From JABWBP01 sp964522165 (lineage in GTDB: Bacteria > Calditrichota > Calditrichia > RBG-13-44-9 > J075), in the NCBI GenBank assembly GCA_964522165.1, contig CAZFVV010000013.1, positions 1-64,000 of the forward strand: a stretch of 64,000 nt of DNA. The letters are read 5' to 3'. A program made the translations under genes and the position numbers. The notes below the pieces were generated by a model. It did no database searches, had not been told where the DNA came from, and saw only the letters and a program-made list of their open reading frames with translations. The stretch's first letter is position 1, and the number at the start of each line of letters is the position of its first letter. Positions 26,783 to 34,653 of the stretch are shown here, one piece after another.

Positions 26783-27808
26783 ATGAAAAACCACCGCTGG
26801 ATCTACTGGCTCAAACTGCTGGCCGGTATGATTTTGATCTTCATTCTCTACCAAAAAATCAATCGCCGCGAATCGATTCTCGAAGCCTTCCGGGTAACCG
26901 ATTGGAGCAATATTGCCCTGTGCATCGGTCTGCTCATCCCCAATATCGGGTTGGCCTTCCTGAAATGGCGCTACCTGCTGAAAAACCGTTTTGCCAATGT
27001 CTCCAACCGCGAAGTTTTCGGCTCCCTGATGTTCGGCTACACCCTCGGCCTCATCACCCCCGGGCGGATCGGGGAATTGGGGCGGGGCCTGTTCTTCACG
27101 GATAAAAACAAACTTACCGTTACCGGCCTGAACCTGTTAGACAAAGCCGCCAACCAGATCATCGTCTTCACCTTAGGCGGCGCGGCGCTGGGTCTCATGC
27201 TGATCCAGCGAAAACTCGGCGAGATTAGCCACCCGCGGCTCCTATTCGTGGGCAGCCTGGTGGTGCTGCTCGTCCTCTGGCTGGTGATGCTCAACCCGCG
27301 GCGGATTCGCGCCCTTCTGCACCGCTTCAGCCGCCGCTTTTCACCTCGATCTAAAATTCATGCCTTCATCGCTGCCCTGGACCACGTTACCCTTAAAGAC
27401 AGCCTGGCGGTGCTGGCGCTCAGCTTTACCTGGATTCTGGTGATTACGGTGCAGTACCACATCCTGGTGCTGGCGTTTACCCCGGTGTCGTTATGGGATT
27501 CCCTGGAAGCGGTGAGCGCGGTTCTGTTCGTAAAAACCTTTTTACCCTTCACCTTTGGGGATTTGGGAGTGCGGGAAGGGGTAGCCATTTACTTTTATTC
27601 CCGGTTCGGAATATCCTCCGCCGCGGTGTTCAACGCTTCCTTGCTGGTTTTTCTGATCAATTTTCTGGCGCCCGCGCTTTGCGGGGTGTATTATCTTTTC
27701 CAGGTTCGGGAGAAGTACAACGGCAAAGTTTCCGCCCCTTCCGAGCCGCCGGCGCAAGCGCCCGCTCCCTGCCCGGCCCTGGCGGAAAGCAGATTGAGCG
27801 ATGATTGA
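26783..27808 (+). CDS. UPF0104 / lysylphosphatidylglycerol synthase transmembrane-type protein
   Basis: Multi-spanning inner-membrane protein of 341 residues with about eight hydrophobic helices. The family markers are 'LIPNIGLAFLKWRYLLK', 'GSLMFGYTLGLITPGRIGELGRGLFF', 'DKAANQIIVFTLG' and 'FTFGDLGVREGVAIYFYSRFG'. It has only the membrane domain, without the C-terminal aminoacyl-transfer domain of MprF, as is usual for this large group. It overlaps the following glycosyltransferase gene by 8 nt and is probably in one operon with it and the deacetylase gene, suggesting a role in envelope lipid or glycan assembly. The exact substrate is unknown. The Pro/Ala-rich C-terminal tail is not conserved. 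Confidence 0.85.
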   Translation: MKNHRWIYWLKLLAGMILIFILYQKINRRESILEAFRVTDWSNIALCIGLLIPNIGLAFLKWRYLLKNRFANVSNREVFGSLMFGYTLGLITPGRIGELGRGLFFTDKNKLTVTGLNLLDKAANQIIVFTLGGAALGLMLIQRKLGEISHPRLLFVGSLVVLLVLWLVMLNPRRIRALLHRFSRRFSPRSKIHAFIAALDHVTLKDSLAVLALSFTWILVITVQYHILVLAFTPVSLWDSLEAVSAVLFVKTFLPFTFGDLGVREGVAIYFYSRFGISSAAVFNASLLVFLINFLAPALCGVYYLFQVREKYNGKVSAPSEPPAQAPAPCPALAESRLSDD

Positions 27809-28952
27809 AACGGTTTTTCTATTCCTGAGCCTCTTTTACGGCGGTTTGATCCTGTTCTTTTACGCCGGAATACGCCGGGAGCGGGCGCGAAAGCCCTCTT
27901 CGAACCACTGGCAGCCCTTTGTATCCGTGCTGGTGCCGGCCCGCAACGAAGCCGCCCATATCATTCCTACCCTGCAAAGCCTGGCCGGCCAGACCTACCC
28001 GCCCTCCCGCCTGGAAGTGATCGTGATCGACGACCATTCCAGCGACTGCACCGGGGAGACGGTTCGGGGCTTCATTGCCGCCCATCGCCTGGCCCACTTC
28101 CAACTGCTGAGCCACCGGGTGGACGGCATCCAACCCACTTATAAAAAAACCGCTATCGCCTTCGCGCTGCAATCCGCCCGGGGAGAGATCATTATGACCA
28201 CCGACGCAGACTGCCGGGTGCAGCCGGATTGGGTGGCCTCCATGGTAAGTTGTTACGACGCGGAGACCGGCATGGTCGCGGGATTGGCCGCTTTCGATCC
28301 GGAGCATGAGAAAACCCTGTTCCACAAGCTGCAAACCCTGGAATTCGCCGGGCTGGTGTTTGCCGGGGTGGGAGCAATCGGGAATCACTATCCCCTGATT
28401 TGCAACGGCAGCAACCTGAGTTACCGCAAGGCGGCCTACGATGAAGTGGGCGGGTTTGCCGGGCACGACCACGTTCCCTCCGGCGACGACGACCTGTTCA
28501 TGCAGAACGTGCATCATTACACTCGCTGGAAAGTCCGCTATAACCTGGATTTTCAGGCGGTGAATTTCACCCGCCCGGTAGATTCCCTGCGCGCTTTTCT
28601 GAACCAGCGCGCCCGCTGGGCCTCCAAAGGAACCCATTATCCCGGCTTCAAAACCTTGTTCATCCTGCTGCTGATCTATTTTTTCTACGTTTCCCTGCTG
28701 AGTTTGCCGGTTCTTGCCCTGGCGGGGCGATTTTCCGGCGCGGTATTGCTGGCCGGTTTTCTGCTCAAGCTCATCCCGGAGCTGCTGGTGCTGGGCGAGG
28801 CGTTGAAGATCTTGCAGCGGCGCGAACTGCTGCGCTGGTTTGTGATGGCCGAAATTTTCCATGTTCCGTACATCGTGCTGGCGGGGTTGAGGGGTTTTTT
28901 CAAATTATATCGCTGGAAGCAGGGGGCGGGAAGCGTGAAACGTGATGCGTGA
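27801..28952 (+). CDS. Membrane-anchored family 2 glycosyltransferase
   Basis: The protein has 383 residues. An N-terminal membrane helix is followed by a GT-A domain: 'VSVLVPARNEAAHIIPTLQSL', 'VIVIDDHSSDCTGET', 'IIMTTDADCRVQPDWV' (DxD), 'GSNLSYRKAAYDEVGGF' and 'SGDDDLFMQNV', ending in the QxxRW-type 'NQRARWASKG'. Two or three C-terminal helices follow. Processive cell-envelope enzymes that use UDP- or polyprenyl-linked sugars have this layout. It overlaps the upstream UPF0104 gene by 8 nt. The last residues ('SVKRDA') and stop are encoded by the first heptads of the repeat that fills the downstream spacer, so the gene end has apparently been remodelled by it. Confidence 0.9.
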   Translation: MIETVFLFLSLFYGGLILFFYAGIRRERARKPSSNHWQPFVSVLVPARNEAAHIIPTLQSLAGQTYPPSRLEVIVIDDHSSDCTGETVRGFIAAHRLAHFQLLSHRVDGIQPTYKKTAIAFALQSARGEIIMTTDADCRVQPDWVASMVSCYDAETGMVAGLAAFDPEHEKTLFHKLQTLEFAGLVFAGVGAIGNHYPLICNGSNLSYRKAAYDEVGGFAGHDHVPSGDDDLFMQNVHHYTRWKVRYNLDFQAVNFTRPVDSLRAFLNQRARWASKGTHYPGFKTLFILLLIYFFYVSLLSLPVLALAGRFSGAVLLAGFLLKLIPELLVLGEALKILQRRELLRWFVMAEIFHVPYIVLAGLRGFFKLYRWKQGAGSVKRDA

Positions 28953-29020
28953 AGCGTATTACGGAATACGCAATACGGAATACATCATACCCCTCACGTT
29001 TCACGCTTCACGTTTCATCG
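28930..29020. repeat. Heptad tandem repeats with complementary arms
   Basis: Units such as GTGAAAC, GTGATGC, GTGAAGC, then CGGAATA, CGCAATA, CGGAATA, then TTTCACG, CTTCACG run through the spacer. The first and last blocks are complementary. The array begins inside the glycosyltransferase gene and contributes its stop codon. Confidence 0.8.
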
Positions 29021-29045
29021 AATTAAACTCCCGGGTGAACCCAAC

Positions 29046-29675
29046 ATGCTCTCCCATCGCACTCTTGCCGGAATTTTTTACAAACCCTTTCCCGGGATCA
29101 TCTGGCAGTACCCCGCGAACGAGAATGCCGTTTACCTCACCTTTGACGACGGTCCCTACCCGCCGGTCACCAAACCGCTTTTAGAAATGCTGAGCGCTCT
29201 CGAGGTTCCGGCCACCTTTTTCCTCTCCGGGGAGAACCTGTTTCGTTACCGCCGGGAATTGCCGGAACTGGATTATTCCCCTCACCGGGTAGGCAGCCAT
29301 TTTTACCGCCACGTTTCCCTGTTCTTCACCGGTTCCCGAAGATTGCAAAAGGGCCTCCGCCTCACCGACCGGTTGATTTCCCGATACCTGCGCCGCGAGA
29401 CGCGCCTTTTCCGCCCCCCTTACGGGGTATTCAACCCCCGGCACTTTCCAACGCTGCAAGAGGCGGGCAAGAAGATGGTGCTCTGGTCGTTGATGGCTTA
29501 CGATTTCAAATGGGAAAAGGAGCGTATTTTAAGGCATCTCTGCGAGTCGGCGCGCCCCGGCGACATCATCGTGTTTCACGACTCGCCGAAAACCGCGGGG
29601 GTGCTGTTGGAAGTGCTTCCGCGATTTATCGATTTTTGCCGGGAGCGGGGGTGGGGGTTTGGCGCAATCGAATAA
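29046..29675 (+). CDS. Polysaccharide deacetylase (NodB-like)
   Basis: The protein has 209 residues with all NodB motifs: 'VYLTFDDGPYPPVT' (TFDDGP, metal Asp and base), 'GSHFYRHVSLFF' (HxxxH metal pair), 'LFRPPYGVFN', 'LWSLMAYDFKW' and 'GDIIVFHDS' (His near the C-terminus). It would remove N- or O-acetyl groups from an envelope polysaccharide. No signal peptide or membrane helix is evident, so it may act on a cytoplasmic lipid-linked intermediate in line with the adjacent glycosyltransferase. The downstream 0.8 kb is gene-free. The gene looks complete. Confidence 0.88.
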   Translation: MLSHRTLAGIFYKPFPGIIWQYPANENAVYLTFDDGPYPPVTKPLLEMLSALEVPATFFLSGENLFRYRRELPELDYSPHRVGSHFYRHVSLFFTGSRRLQKGLRLTDRLISRYLRRETRLFRPPYGVFNPRHFPTLQEAGKKMVLWSLMAYDFKWEKERILRHLCESARPGDIIVFHDSPKTAGVLLEVLPRFIDFCRERGWGFGAIE

Positions 29676-30020
29676 GAAAATATCCTTGCATTGCGACGAC
29701 GCGCCTATTCACCCTCGTAAACAAAATGCTGCTGGTGAAGTGATTTGGGATTTGGAAATCCCGGAATTCATCGCAGCAGGGCGGATTGCGGATCGAAGAA
29801 ATCCGCAATCCGCTGTTATATACTCGTAAAGGTTGATAGTTGCGCTTTGCTCGGAGTGCAAAGCTTCCCTGTCTGCCGCGCAGCCAGGCAGGAGCTTTGT
29901 ACTGCATCTGCAAAACTGTAATTTTGCCACCCCCTCGAGAAGAAACGCCATAAATAACCCTTGGGGCCATAGATAAAATAAGGGGGTTAAAACCCCTCTG
30001 TTTCGAGTAGGCTTCGTATT

Positions 30021-30040
30021 CCCCGACATTTATGTCGGGG
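30021..30040. repeat. Perfect 20-bp palindrome
   Basis: CCCCGACA-TTTA-TGTCGGGG, a strong hairpin, centred within a larger imperfect inverted repeat (about 29975-30085). No T-tract is adjacent. Confidence 0.75.
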
Positions 30041-30154
30041 ATAAGGGAAATAACACTAAAATCGCGGGTTTTAACCCCCAATCCTGGCCGCAAATCCCTT
30101 AGGTTTACGCCTGTGCGCGAAGGCGGGAATCCAGAAAAGTGGCTTAGAATATGG

Positions 30155-30174
30155 ATTCCCACTTTCGTGGGAAT
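30155..30174. repeat. dRS3-like element (ATTCCC-N8-GGGAAT)
   Basis: ATTCCC ACTTTCGT GGGAAT fits exactly the pattern known as dRS3 in Neisseria and found dispersed in many other bacteria. A companion half, GGCGGGAATCCAG, lies 22-30 bp upstream (30123-30135). A dispersed non-coding repeat is likely. Confidence 0.6.
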
Positions 30175-30491
30175 GACAGTTGAAACCAAAGATAATGCCC
30201 AAAATGTTGAATCGGGGAATGATTAAATCAGCAACCCTTAACGTATATGATCACAGTTTGAGTAAGGGATATTAGCAAAATTGGCTCGCCTGGCTCCGGC
30301 AGGTGCGGATTCTTCCTGCCTTTCCTGTTTTCAATTCCAACAAATTTGGTTATATTAACCGGCGCAATATCCATGCAAGGCCAGGGAGCGAAGCCGCGCC
30401 CACCGGTTCACGCATCACGTTTCACCTGTCACGCCAAAGCGGCGCTTCGTCTCTATCGCAATAAAAAAATCCACAACCCAACCCCGGAAAC

Positions 30492-33239
30492 ATGACCATG
30501 GCCCCTCCACGCCTCTTTCTCATCGACGGATCGGCGCTGTATTACCGCTCCTATTTTGCCTTCATCCGCAATCCCCTCATCAATTCCAAAGGGGAGAATA
30601 CCAGCGCAACCTACGGTTTTACCGCTTACCTGATGCGCATTCTCTTCGACGAGAAGCCGGATTACCTTGCGGTGGTGTTCGATACCAAAGAACCCACCTT
30701 CCGGCATCACAAATACGCTCCCTACAAGGCCACCCGGGAAAAAATGCCCGAGGAAATGGCCGCCCAGTACCCCCGCATTGTGGAGCTGACCGAAGCCTTC
30801 GGGGTGGCGCGGCTGGAAAAAGCGGGCTACGAGGCCGACGACCTCATCGCCACCCTGGCGAAGCGGGCGGAGCGGCAGGGCATCGAAACCTACATGGCCA
30901 CGGGGGACAAGGATATGATGCAGGTGCTCTCCCCCATGATCAAAATGTTCAACATGCGCCCGGGGGCCGGCAAGGATTCCCCGGAAATCATCGACGCGGC
31001 GCATTTGCAGCAGGATTTGGGGCTGCGCCCGGAACAGGTGATCGACTACCTGGCCCTGATGGGCGACAAGAGCGATAACGTGCCCGGGGTGCCCAAAGTG
31101 GGGGAAAAGACCGCCCGGGAATTGCTGCAACAGTACGGCTCCATCGCGGGAATTTACGCCAACCTCGACAAAATCAGCAAAAAAGCCATGCACGATACCC
31201 TGGTGGAAAACCGCCACCTGGCGGAGCTTTCCCGGGAACTGGTTACCCTGGATACCAACGCGCCCCTGGAGGTGGAGCTGGAAGCGCTGCGCCGCCCCGC
31301 GGTGGAGGCGGAGAAACTGGTTCCCCTGTTCGAGCACCTGGAATTTCGCAGCCTGATCCCGCGCCTGAGAGAAGCCGGGGCGCAATCCGCCGCAATGCCG
31401 GCCCTGCAAACCCAATTCGACGCGCAAAAACAAAACTATCACCTGGTGAATACCCCGGAAGCGCTGCAAACATTAGCCGAACAGCTTCGCCGCCGGGATT
31501 TCTTCATCTTCGACACCGAAACCACCGGGCTGGAGACCTTCAACGCCGAAGTGATCGGGATTTCCTTCGCCTGGGGAAAGGGTGAAGCGTATTACGTTCC
31601 CCTGAACGATCCCGCCAACCTGCCCGCGCAGGCGGTGATCGCCGCCTTCAAGCCGGTGTTCGAGAACCCGCAGATCAAAAAAGGGGGGCAGAACATCAAA
31701 TTCGACGCCCTGATGCTCTACCAGCACGGCATCGAGCTGCAGGGGATCGACTTCGACACCATGATTGCCGGTTACCTCATCAGCCCCGGGGCGCGGCAGA
31801 ACAACCTCGACGCCCTGGCGGAGAAGTATTTGAATTACAAGATGATCCCCATCGAAGAACTGATCGGCAAAAAGGGCAAAGGGCAGAAAAGCATGGCGGA
31901 GGCGCCGGTGGAGAAGGTGAGCGCCTATTCCTGCGAGGACGCCGATATTACCCTGCAATTGAAATTAGTGCTGCAGGAAAAACTGCGCGAAACCGGCGCG
32001 GAAGATCTGTTCCGTGAGGTGGAAATGCCCCTGGTGGAAGTGCTGCTGCACGTGGAAAAGAGCGGGGTGAGCCTCGACGTGCCCTTTTTGCAGGAGATGT
32101 CCGCCCGGTTGGGCGAAAACGCCGAACGGCTGCAAAAGGAGATCTATCAACTCGCCGGGGAGGAATTCAACACCAATTCGCCTCAACAATTAGGGGTAAT
32201 TCTGTTCGACAAGTTAGAAATCCACCGGGAATTGAACAAGCGCAAGCCCGCCCGCACCGCCACCGGGCAGTATTCCACCACCGAAGCGATCTTGCTGCGC
32301 TACAGCGAGCACCCGGTGGTGAATAAAATTTTAGAGTACCGCAAGCTCGCCAAACTGAAGTCCACTTACGTGGACGCCCTCCCGGCGCTCATCAGCCCGC
32401 GCACCGGGCGGCTGCACACTTCTTTCAACCAGACCATCGCGGCCACCGGGCGGCTCTCCAGCAGCGATCCCAACTTGCAGAACATTCCCATTCGCGGTGA
32501 GGTCGGGCGGGAAATCCGCAAAGCCTTCATTCCCGGCGCTGCCGACCATTACATCCTCTCCGCGGATTATTCCCAGGTGGAATTGCGGGTAATGGCGCAT
32601 ATCTCCGGCGACGAGGCGCTCAAAGAGGCGTTTGCCCGCGGGGAGGACATCCACAGCACCACCGCCGCGGCGATTTTCGACGTTCCCCTGGATCAGGTGA
32701 CCCCGGAGCAGCGCCGCAAGGCCAAGGAAGTGAATTTCGGGATTATTTACGGCATCTCCCGCTTCGGGCTGGCGGACCGCTTAGGCATCTCCCCGGACGA
32801 GGCGGAGGAGATCATTCGCCACTATTTCATCCGCTTTCCGAAGGTGAATCAGTACATGATCGATACTATTGCCTTTGCCCGGCAGAACAAATACGTGACC
32901 ACCCTGCTGAACCGCCGCCGCTACGTGCCGGAAATAGCGGACAAGAACGCCGCCATCCGCCAGAACGCCGAGCGGGTGGCTATCAACACCACCATCCAGG
33001 GCAGCGCCGCGGATTTGATCAAAATCGCCATGATTCATATTTATAAAGAGATCAAAGCGCGAAAGCTGCAAAGTAAAATGATCCTCCAGGTGCACGATGA
33101 GTTGGTCTTCGAAGCGCCGGAAAACGAAGTGGATATTCTCAAACCGCTGATCAAAGAGAAGATGGAAAGCGCCATGCAGCTCAGCGTGCCCCTGAAAGTG
33201 GACGTGGGAGTGGGGAAGAACTGGCTGGAAGCGCATTGA
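30492..33239 (+). CDS. polA: DNA polymerase I
   Basis: Repair and Okazaki-fragment-processing polymerase of 915 residues with three domains. The 5'-nuclease (1-290) has 'LFLIDGSALYYRSYFAF', 'GYEADDLIATLAKRAE' and 'LMGDKSDNVPGVPKVGEKTA'. The 3'-5' proofreading exonuclease (about 320-510) has an intact 'FIFDTETTGLE', 'QNIKFDALML' and 'YSCEDADIT', so it should proofread. The polymerase (about 530-915) has motif A 'DYSQVELRVMAHIS', motif B 'RRKAKEVNFGIIYGISRFG' and motif C 'LQVHDELVFE'. The first ATG is at 30492, the second at 30498. The stop codon is the first element of a heptad repeat. Confidence 0.97.
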   Translation: MTMAPPRLFLIDGSALYYRSYFAFIRNPLINSKGENTSATYGFTAYLMRILFDEKPDYLAVVFDTKEPTFRHHKYAPYKATREKMPEEMAAQYPRIVELTEAFGVARLEKAGYEADDLIATLAKRAERQGIETYMATGDKDMMQVLSPMIKMFNMRPGAGKDSPEIIDAAHLQQDLGLRPEQVIDYLALMGDKSDNVPGVPKVGEKTARELLQQYGSIAGIYANLDKISKKAMHDTLVENRHLAELSRELVTLDTNAPLEVELEALRRPAVEAEKLVPLFEHLEFRSLIPRLREAGAQSAAMPALQTQFDAQKQNYHLVNTPEALQTLAEQLRRRDFFIFDTETTGLETFNAEVIGISFAWGKGEAYYVPLNDPANLPAQAVIAAFKPVFENPQIKKGGQNIKFDALMLYQHGIELQGIDFDTMIAGYLISPGARQNNLDALAEKYLNYKMIPIEELIGKKGKGQKSMAEAPVEKVSAYSCEDADITLQLKLVLQEKLRETGAEDLFREVEMPLVEVLLHVEKSGVSLDVPFLQEMSARLGENAERLQKEIYQLAGEEFNTNSPQQLGVILFDKLEIHRELNKRKPARTATGQYSTTEAILLRYSEHPVVNKILEYRKLAKLKSTYVDALPALISPRTGRLHTSFNQTIAATGRLSSSDPNLQNIPIRGEVGREIRKAFIPGAADHYILSADYSQVELRVMAHISGDEALKEAFARGEDIHSTTAAAIFDVPLDQVTPEQRRKAKEVNFGIIYGISRFGLADRLGISPDEAEEIIRHYFIRFPKVNQYMIDTIAFARQNKYVTTLLNRRRYVPEIADKNAAIRQNAERVAINTTIQGSAADLIKIAMIHIYKEIKARKLQSKMILQVHDELVFEAPENEVDILKPLIKEKMESAMQLSVPLKVDVGVGKNWLEAH

Positions 33240-33300
33240 AAGTGAAAAATGAAAAGTGCAAAATGAAAAGTGCAAAATGAAAAGTGCAAAGTCAAAAAGA
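33237..33300. repeat. Heptad tandem repeat beginning at the polA stop
   Basis: From the TGA of polA, units GAAAAGT and GCAAAAT alternate for about eight copies. A complementary block (TTTTCAC, CATTTTA units) occurs at about 33733-33770, after the interrupted four-helix-bundle gene, so that gene is bracketed by opposed repeats. Confidence 0.8.
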
Positions 33301-33310
33301 TGGAGGGGTG

Positions 33311-33694
33311 ATGGGGAATAAGGGGGAAGGGCTTTCGGAAAGGTTTTTGAATTATGCGGTGAGGATAGTGCTTTTTGTTGAACGCCTGGAAAAAAGCTTT
33401 GTGGGAAGGCATATCGGTGAGCAGTTGTTCCGGGCAGGGACTTCCGCAAGATCGAATTACGAAGAAGCGTGTAGCGCGGAGAGCCGCCCGGATTTCGTAC
33501 ATAAATTAGGGGTGGTTTTGAAAGAGTTGAGAGAAGCGCGATTCTGATTAAGGCTTATCCAGGGGAGTAAATTGCTTCCGGAAAATGACCCGGGTTTATT
33601 AGATATCTTGCAGGAAACCGAAGAGCTTGCCAAAATCACTGCGAAGTCGATCATCACCGCCCGGCAAAATAAAAACAAGCAACGCGCATCTTAA
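33311..33694 (+). pseudogene. Four-helix-bundle protein (23S rRNA IVS family) interrupted by one in-frame TGA
   Basis: The first 78 residues ('LSERFLNYAVRIVLFVERL', 'GEQLFRAGTSARSNYEEACSAES', 'DFVHKLGVVLKELREARF') match the ~120-residue family named after 23S rRNA intervening sequences. A TGA at 33545-33547 then stops the frame, exactly where the family has the Trp of 'ARYWLRLI'. Beyond it the same frame continues with 'LRLIQGSKLLPEN' and 'ILQETEELAKITAKSIITARQ', the normal C-terminal helix, to TAA at 33692-33694. Thus a single TGG-to-TGA change separates two good halves. Many neighbours end in TGA, so genome-wide Trp recoding is unlikely. It is either a recent pseudogene or a sequence error. 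Start is ATG at 33311 after GGAGG. Confidence 0.85.
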
Positions 33695-33787
33695 TATCTC
33701 GATTTTTCATCCCCGCATTCTCGAGGACAGGCTTTTCACTTTGCATTTTACATTTTACATTTTTCACTTGAAAAAGGAGACGCACCC

Positions 33788-34459
33788 ATGAAAACCGGAG
33801 CATCGCTGATCATACTCGCCCTTTTCGCCCTCTGGACGCTCGCCTGCAACGGCGGGGGGCAGGGCGAGCCGCAACAGGTCCGCACGGTTCACCCGGCGCG
33901 GCAGCCGCTGCAAGTCATCCTCATCGGGGGTCCGGGGGCGGGAAAAGGAACCCAGGCGGCAAAGATCAAGGAAAAATATGGCATTCCCCACATTTCTACC
34001 GGGGAAATTTTGCGCGAGGAGGTAGCCAAAGGCACGCCCCTGGGCATGCAGGTGAAAGAGGTGATGGAGCGCGGCGACCTGGTGGCGGACAGCATCATCC
34101 TGGCGCTGGTGGAAAACCGGTTGAAGCAGCCGGATTGCCAGAAGGGTTTCATTCTCGACGGTTTTCCCCGCACCGTCGCCCAGGCGCAGGGATTGGAACC
34201 GATCCTCCAAAAACGCGGCCACCCGGGTTTGAAAGTGATCCTGTTAGAAGTTTCCGACCGGGAAATGATGCAGCGGTTGCTGGCCCGCAAACGCGCCGAC
34301 GACACCGAGGAAACCATCAAAAACCGGATCGTGAAATACCACGCCGAGACGGTTGAGGCCATCCGCTATTACCAAGAAAAAGGGCTGCTCTCGCGCATCG
34401 ATGGGGAGCAATCCATCGAAGACGTGTTTGCGGATATCCAAGACGATCTGGAAGAATAA
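33788..34459 (+). CDS. Adenylate kinase-type NMP kinase with lipoprotein signal peptide
   Basis: The protein has 223 residues. Positions 1-20 are a lipoprotein signal ('LIILALFALWTLAC', lipobox TLAC, Cys20; Asn at +2 predicts outer-membrane sorting). From residue 41 there is a complete adenylate-kinase fold: P-loop 'VILIGGPGAGKGTQAAKI', 'HISTGEILREEV', 'GFILDGFPRTVAQAQGLE' and the lid 'RLLARKRADDTEETIKNRI'. The lid is the short type without the zinc or loop insert, as in AK1/UMP-CMP kinases. AAGGAG precedes the ATG at 33788, and no internal start could give a cytosolic form. All catalytic arginines appear kept, so an active extracytoplasmic kinase is possible, although ATP is not expected there. 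The essential cytosolic adk is presumably elsewhere. Confidence 0.85.
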   Translation: MKTGASLIILALFALWTLACNGGGQGEPQQVRTVHPARQPLQVILIGGPGAGKGTQAAKIKEKYGIPHISTGEILREEVAKGTPLGMQVKEVMERGDLVADSIILALVENRLKQPDCQKGFILDGFPRTVAQAQGLEPILQKRGHPGLKVILLEVSDREMMQRLLARKRADDTEETIKNRIVKYHAETVEAIRYYQEKGLLSRIDGEQSIEDVFADIQDDLEE

Positions 34460-34548
34460 AAAACCTTCCGCCGCCGCCCGCGTAAATACCCGCTGTTATT
34501 ACAGACTGCGTTTGAGGGGAGATAAATACGATTTGGGTATGTATGGAG

Positions 34549-34606
34549 TGCAAAGCTTTAGCTTTGCATACGCAAGACTGTACTCCATGCAAAACTGAAG
34601 TTTTGC
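34549..34606. repeat. Paired dispersed palindromes
   Basis: TGCAAAGC-TTTA-GCTTTGCA (34549-34568, perfect 8-bp arms) and TGCAAAACTGAAGTTTTGCG (34588-34607) lie 19 bp apart, bounded by GGAG and CTCC. The same two-part order occurs, degenerate, at about 29855-29928 and 5601-5647, so the composite rather than the single palindrome may be the unit. Confidence 0.7.
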
Positions 34607-34653
34607 GCTCCGTAAACCCCATGCCCCATACCACGACACGAGAAGGAGTCGCC

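Larger units (their letters stand above)
29676..30491. other. 816-bp gene-free, repeat-rich region
   Basis: No supported gene is present. It contains a copy of the TGCAAA-type palindrome family (about 29855-29928), an inverted pair GGGGGTTAAAACCCC / GGGTTTTAACCCCC (about 29980 and 30065) surrounding a perfect 20-bp palindrome, a dRS3-like element (30155-30174), and heptad units of the CACGCAT/CACGTTT type (about 30411-30435) just before polA. Open frames on both strands here simply read these repeats. Confidence 0.75.

Noticed and set aside
27819..28862. 347-codon minus-strand open frame opposite the glycosyltransferase
   Set aside because: Shadow of a gene with all its catalytic motifs; no start signal or homology on the minus strand.
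33545..33547. TGA read as tryptophan (alternative genetic code)
   Set aside because: Many intact genes in the window end in TGA (for example prmA, polA, pspA) with no continued homology, so the standard bacterial code applies.
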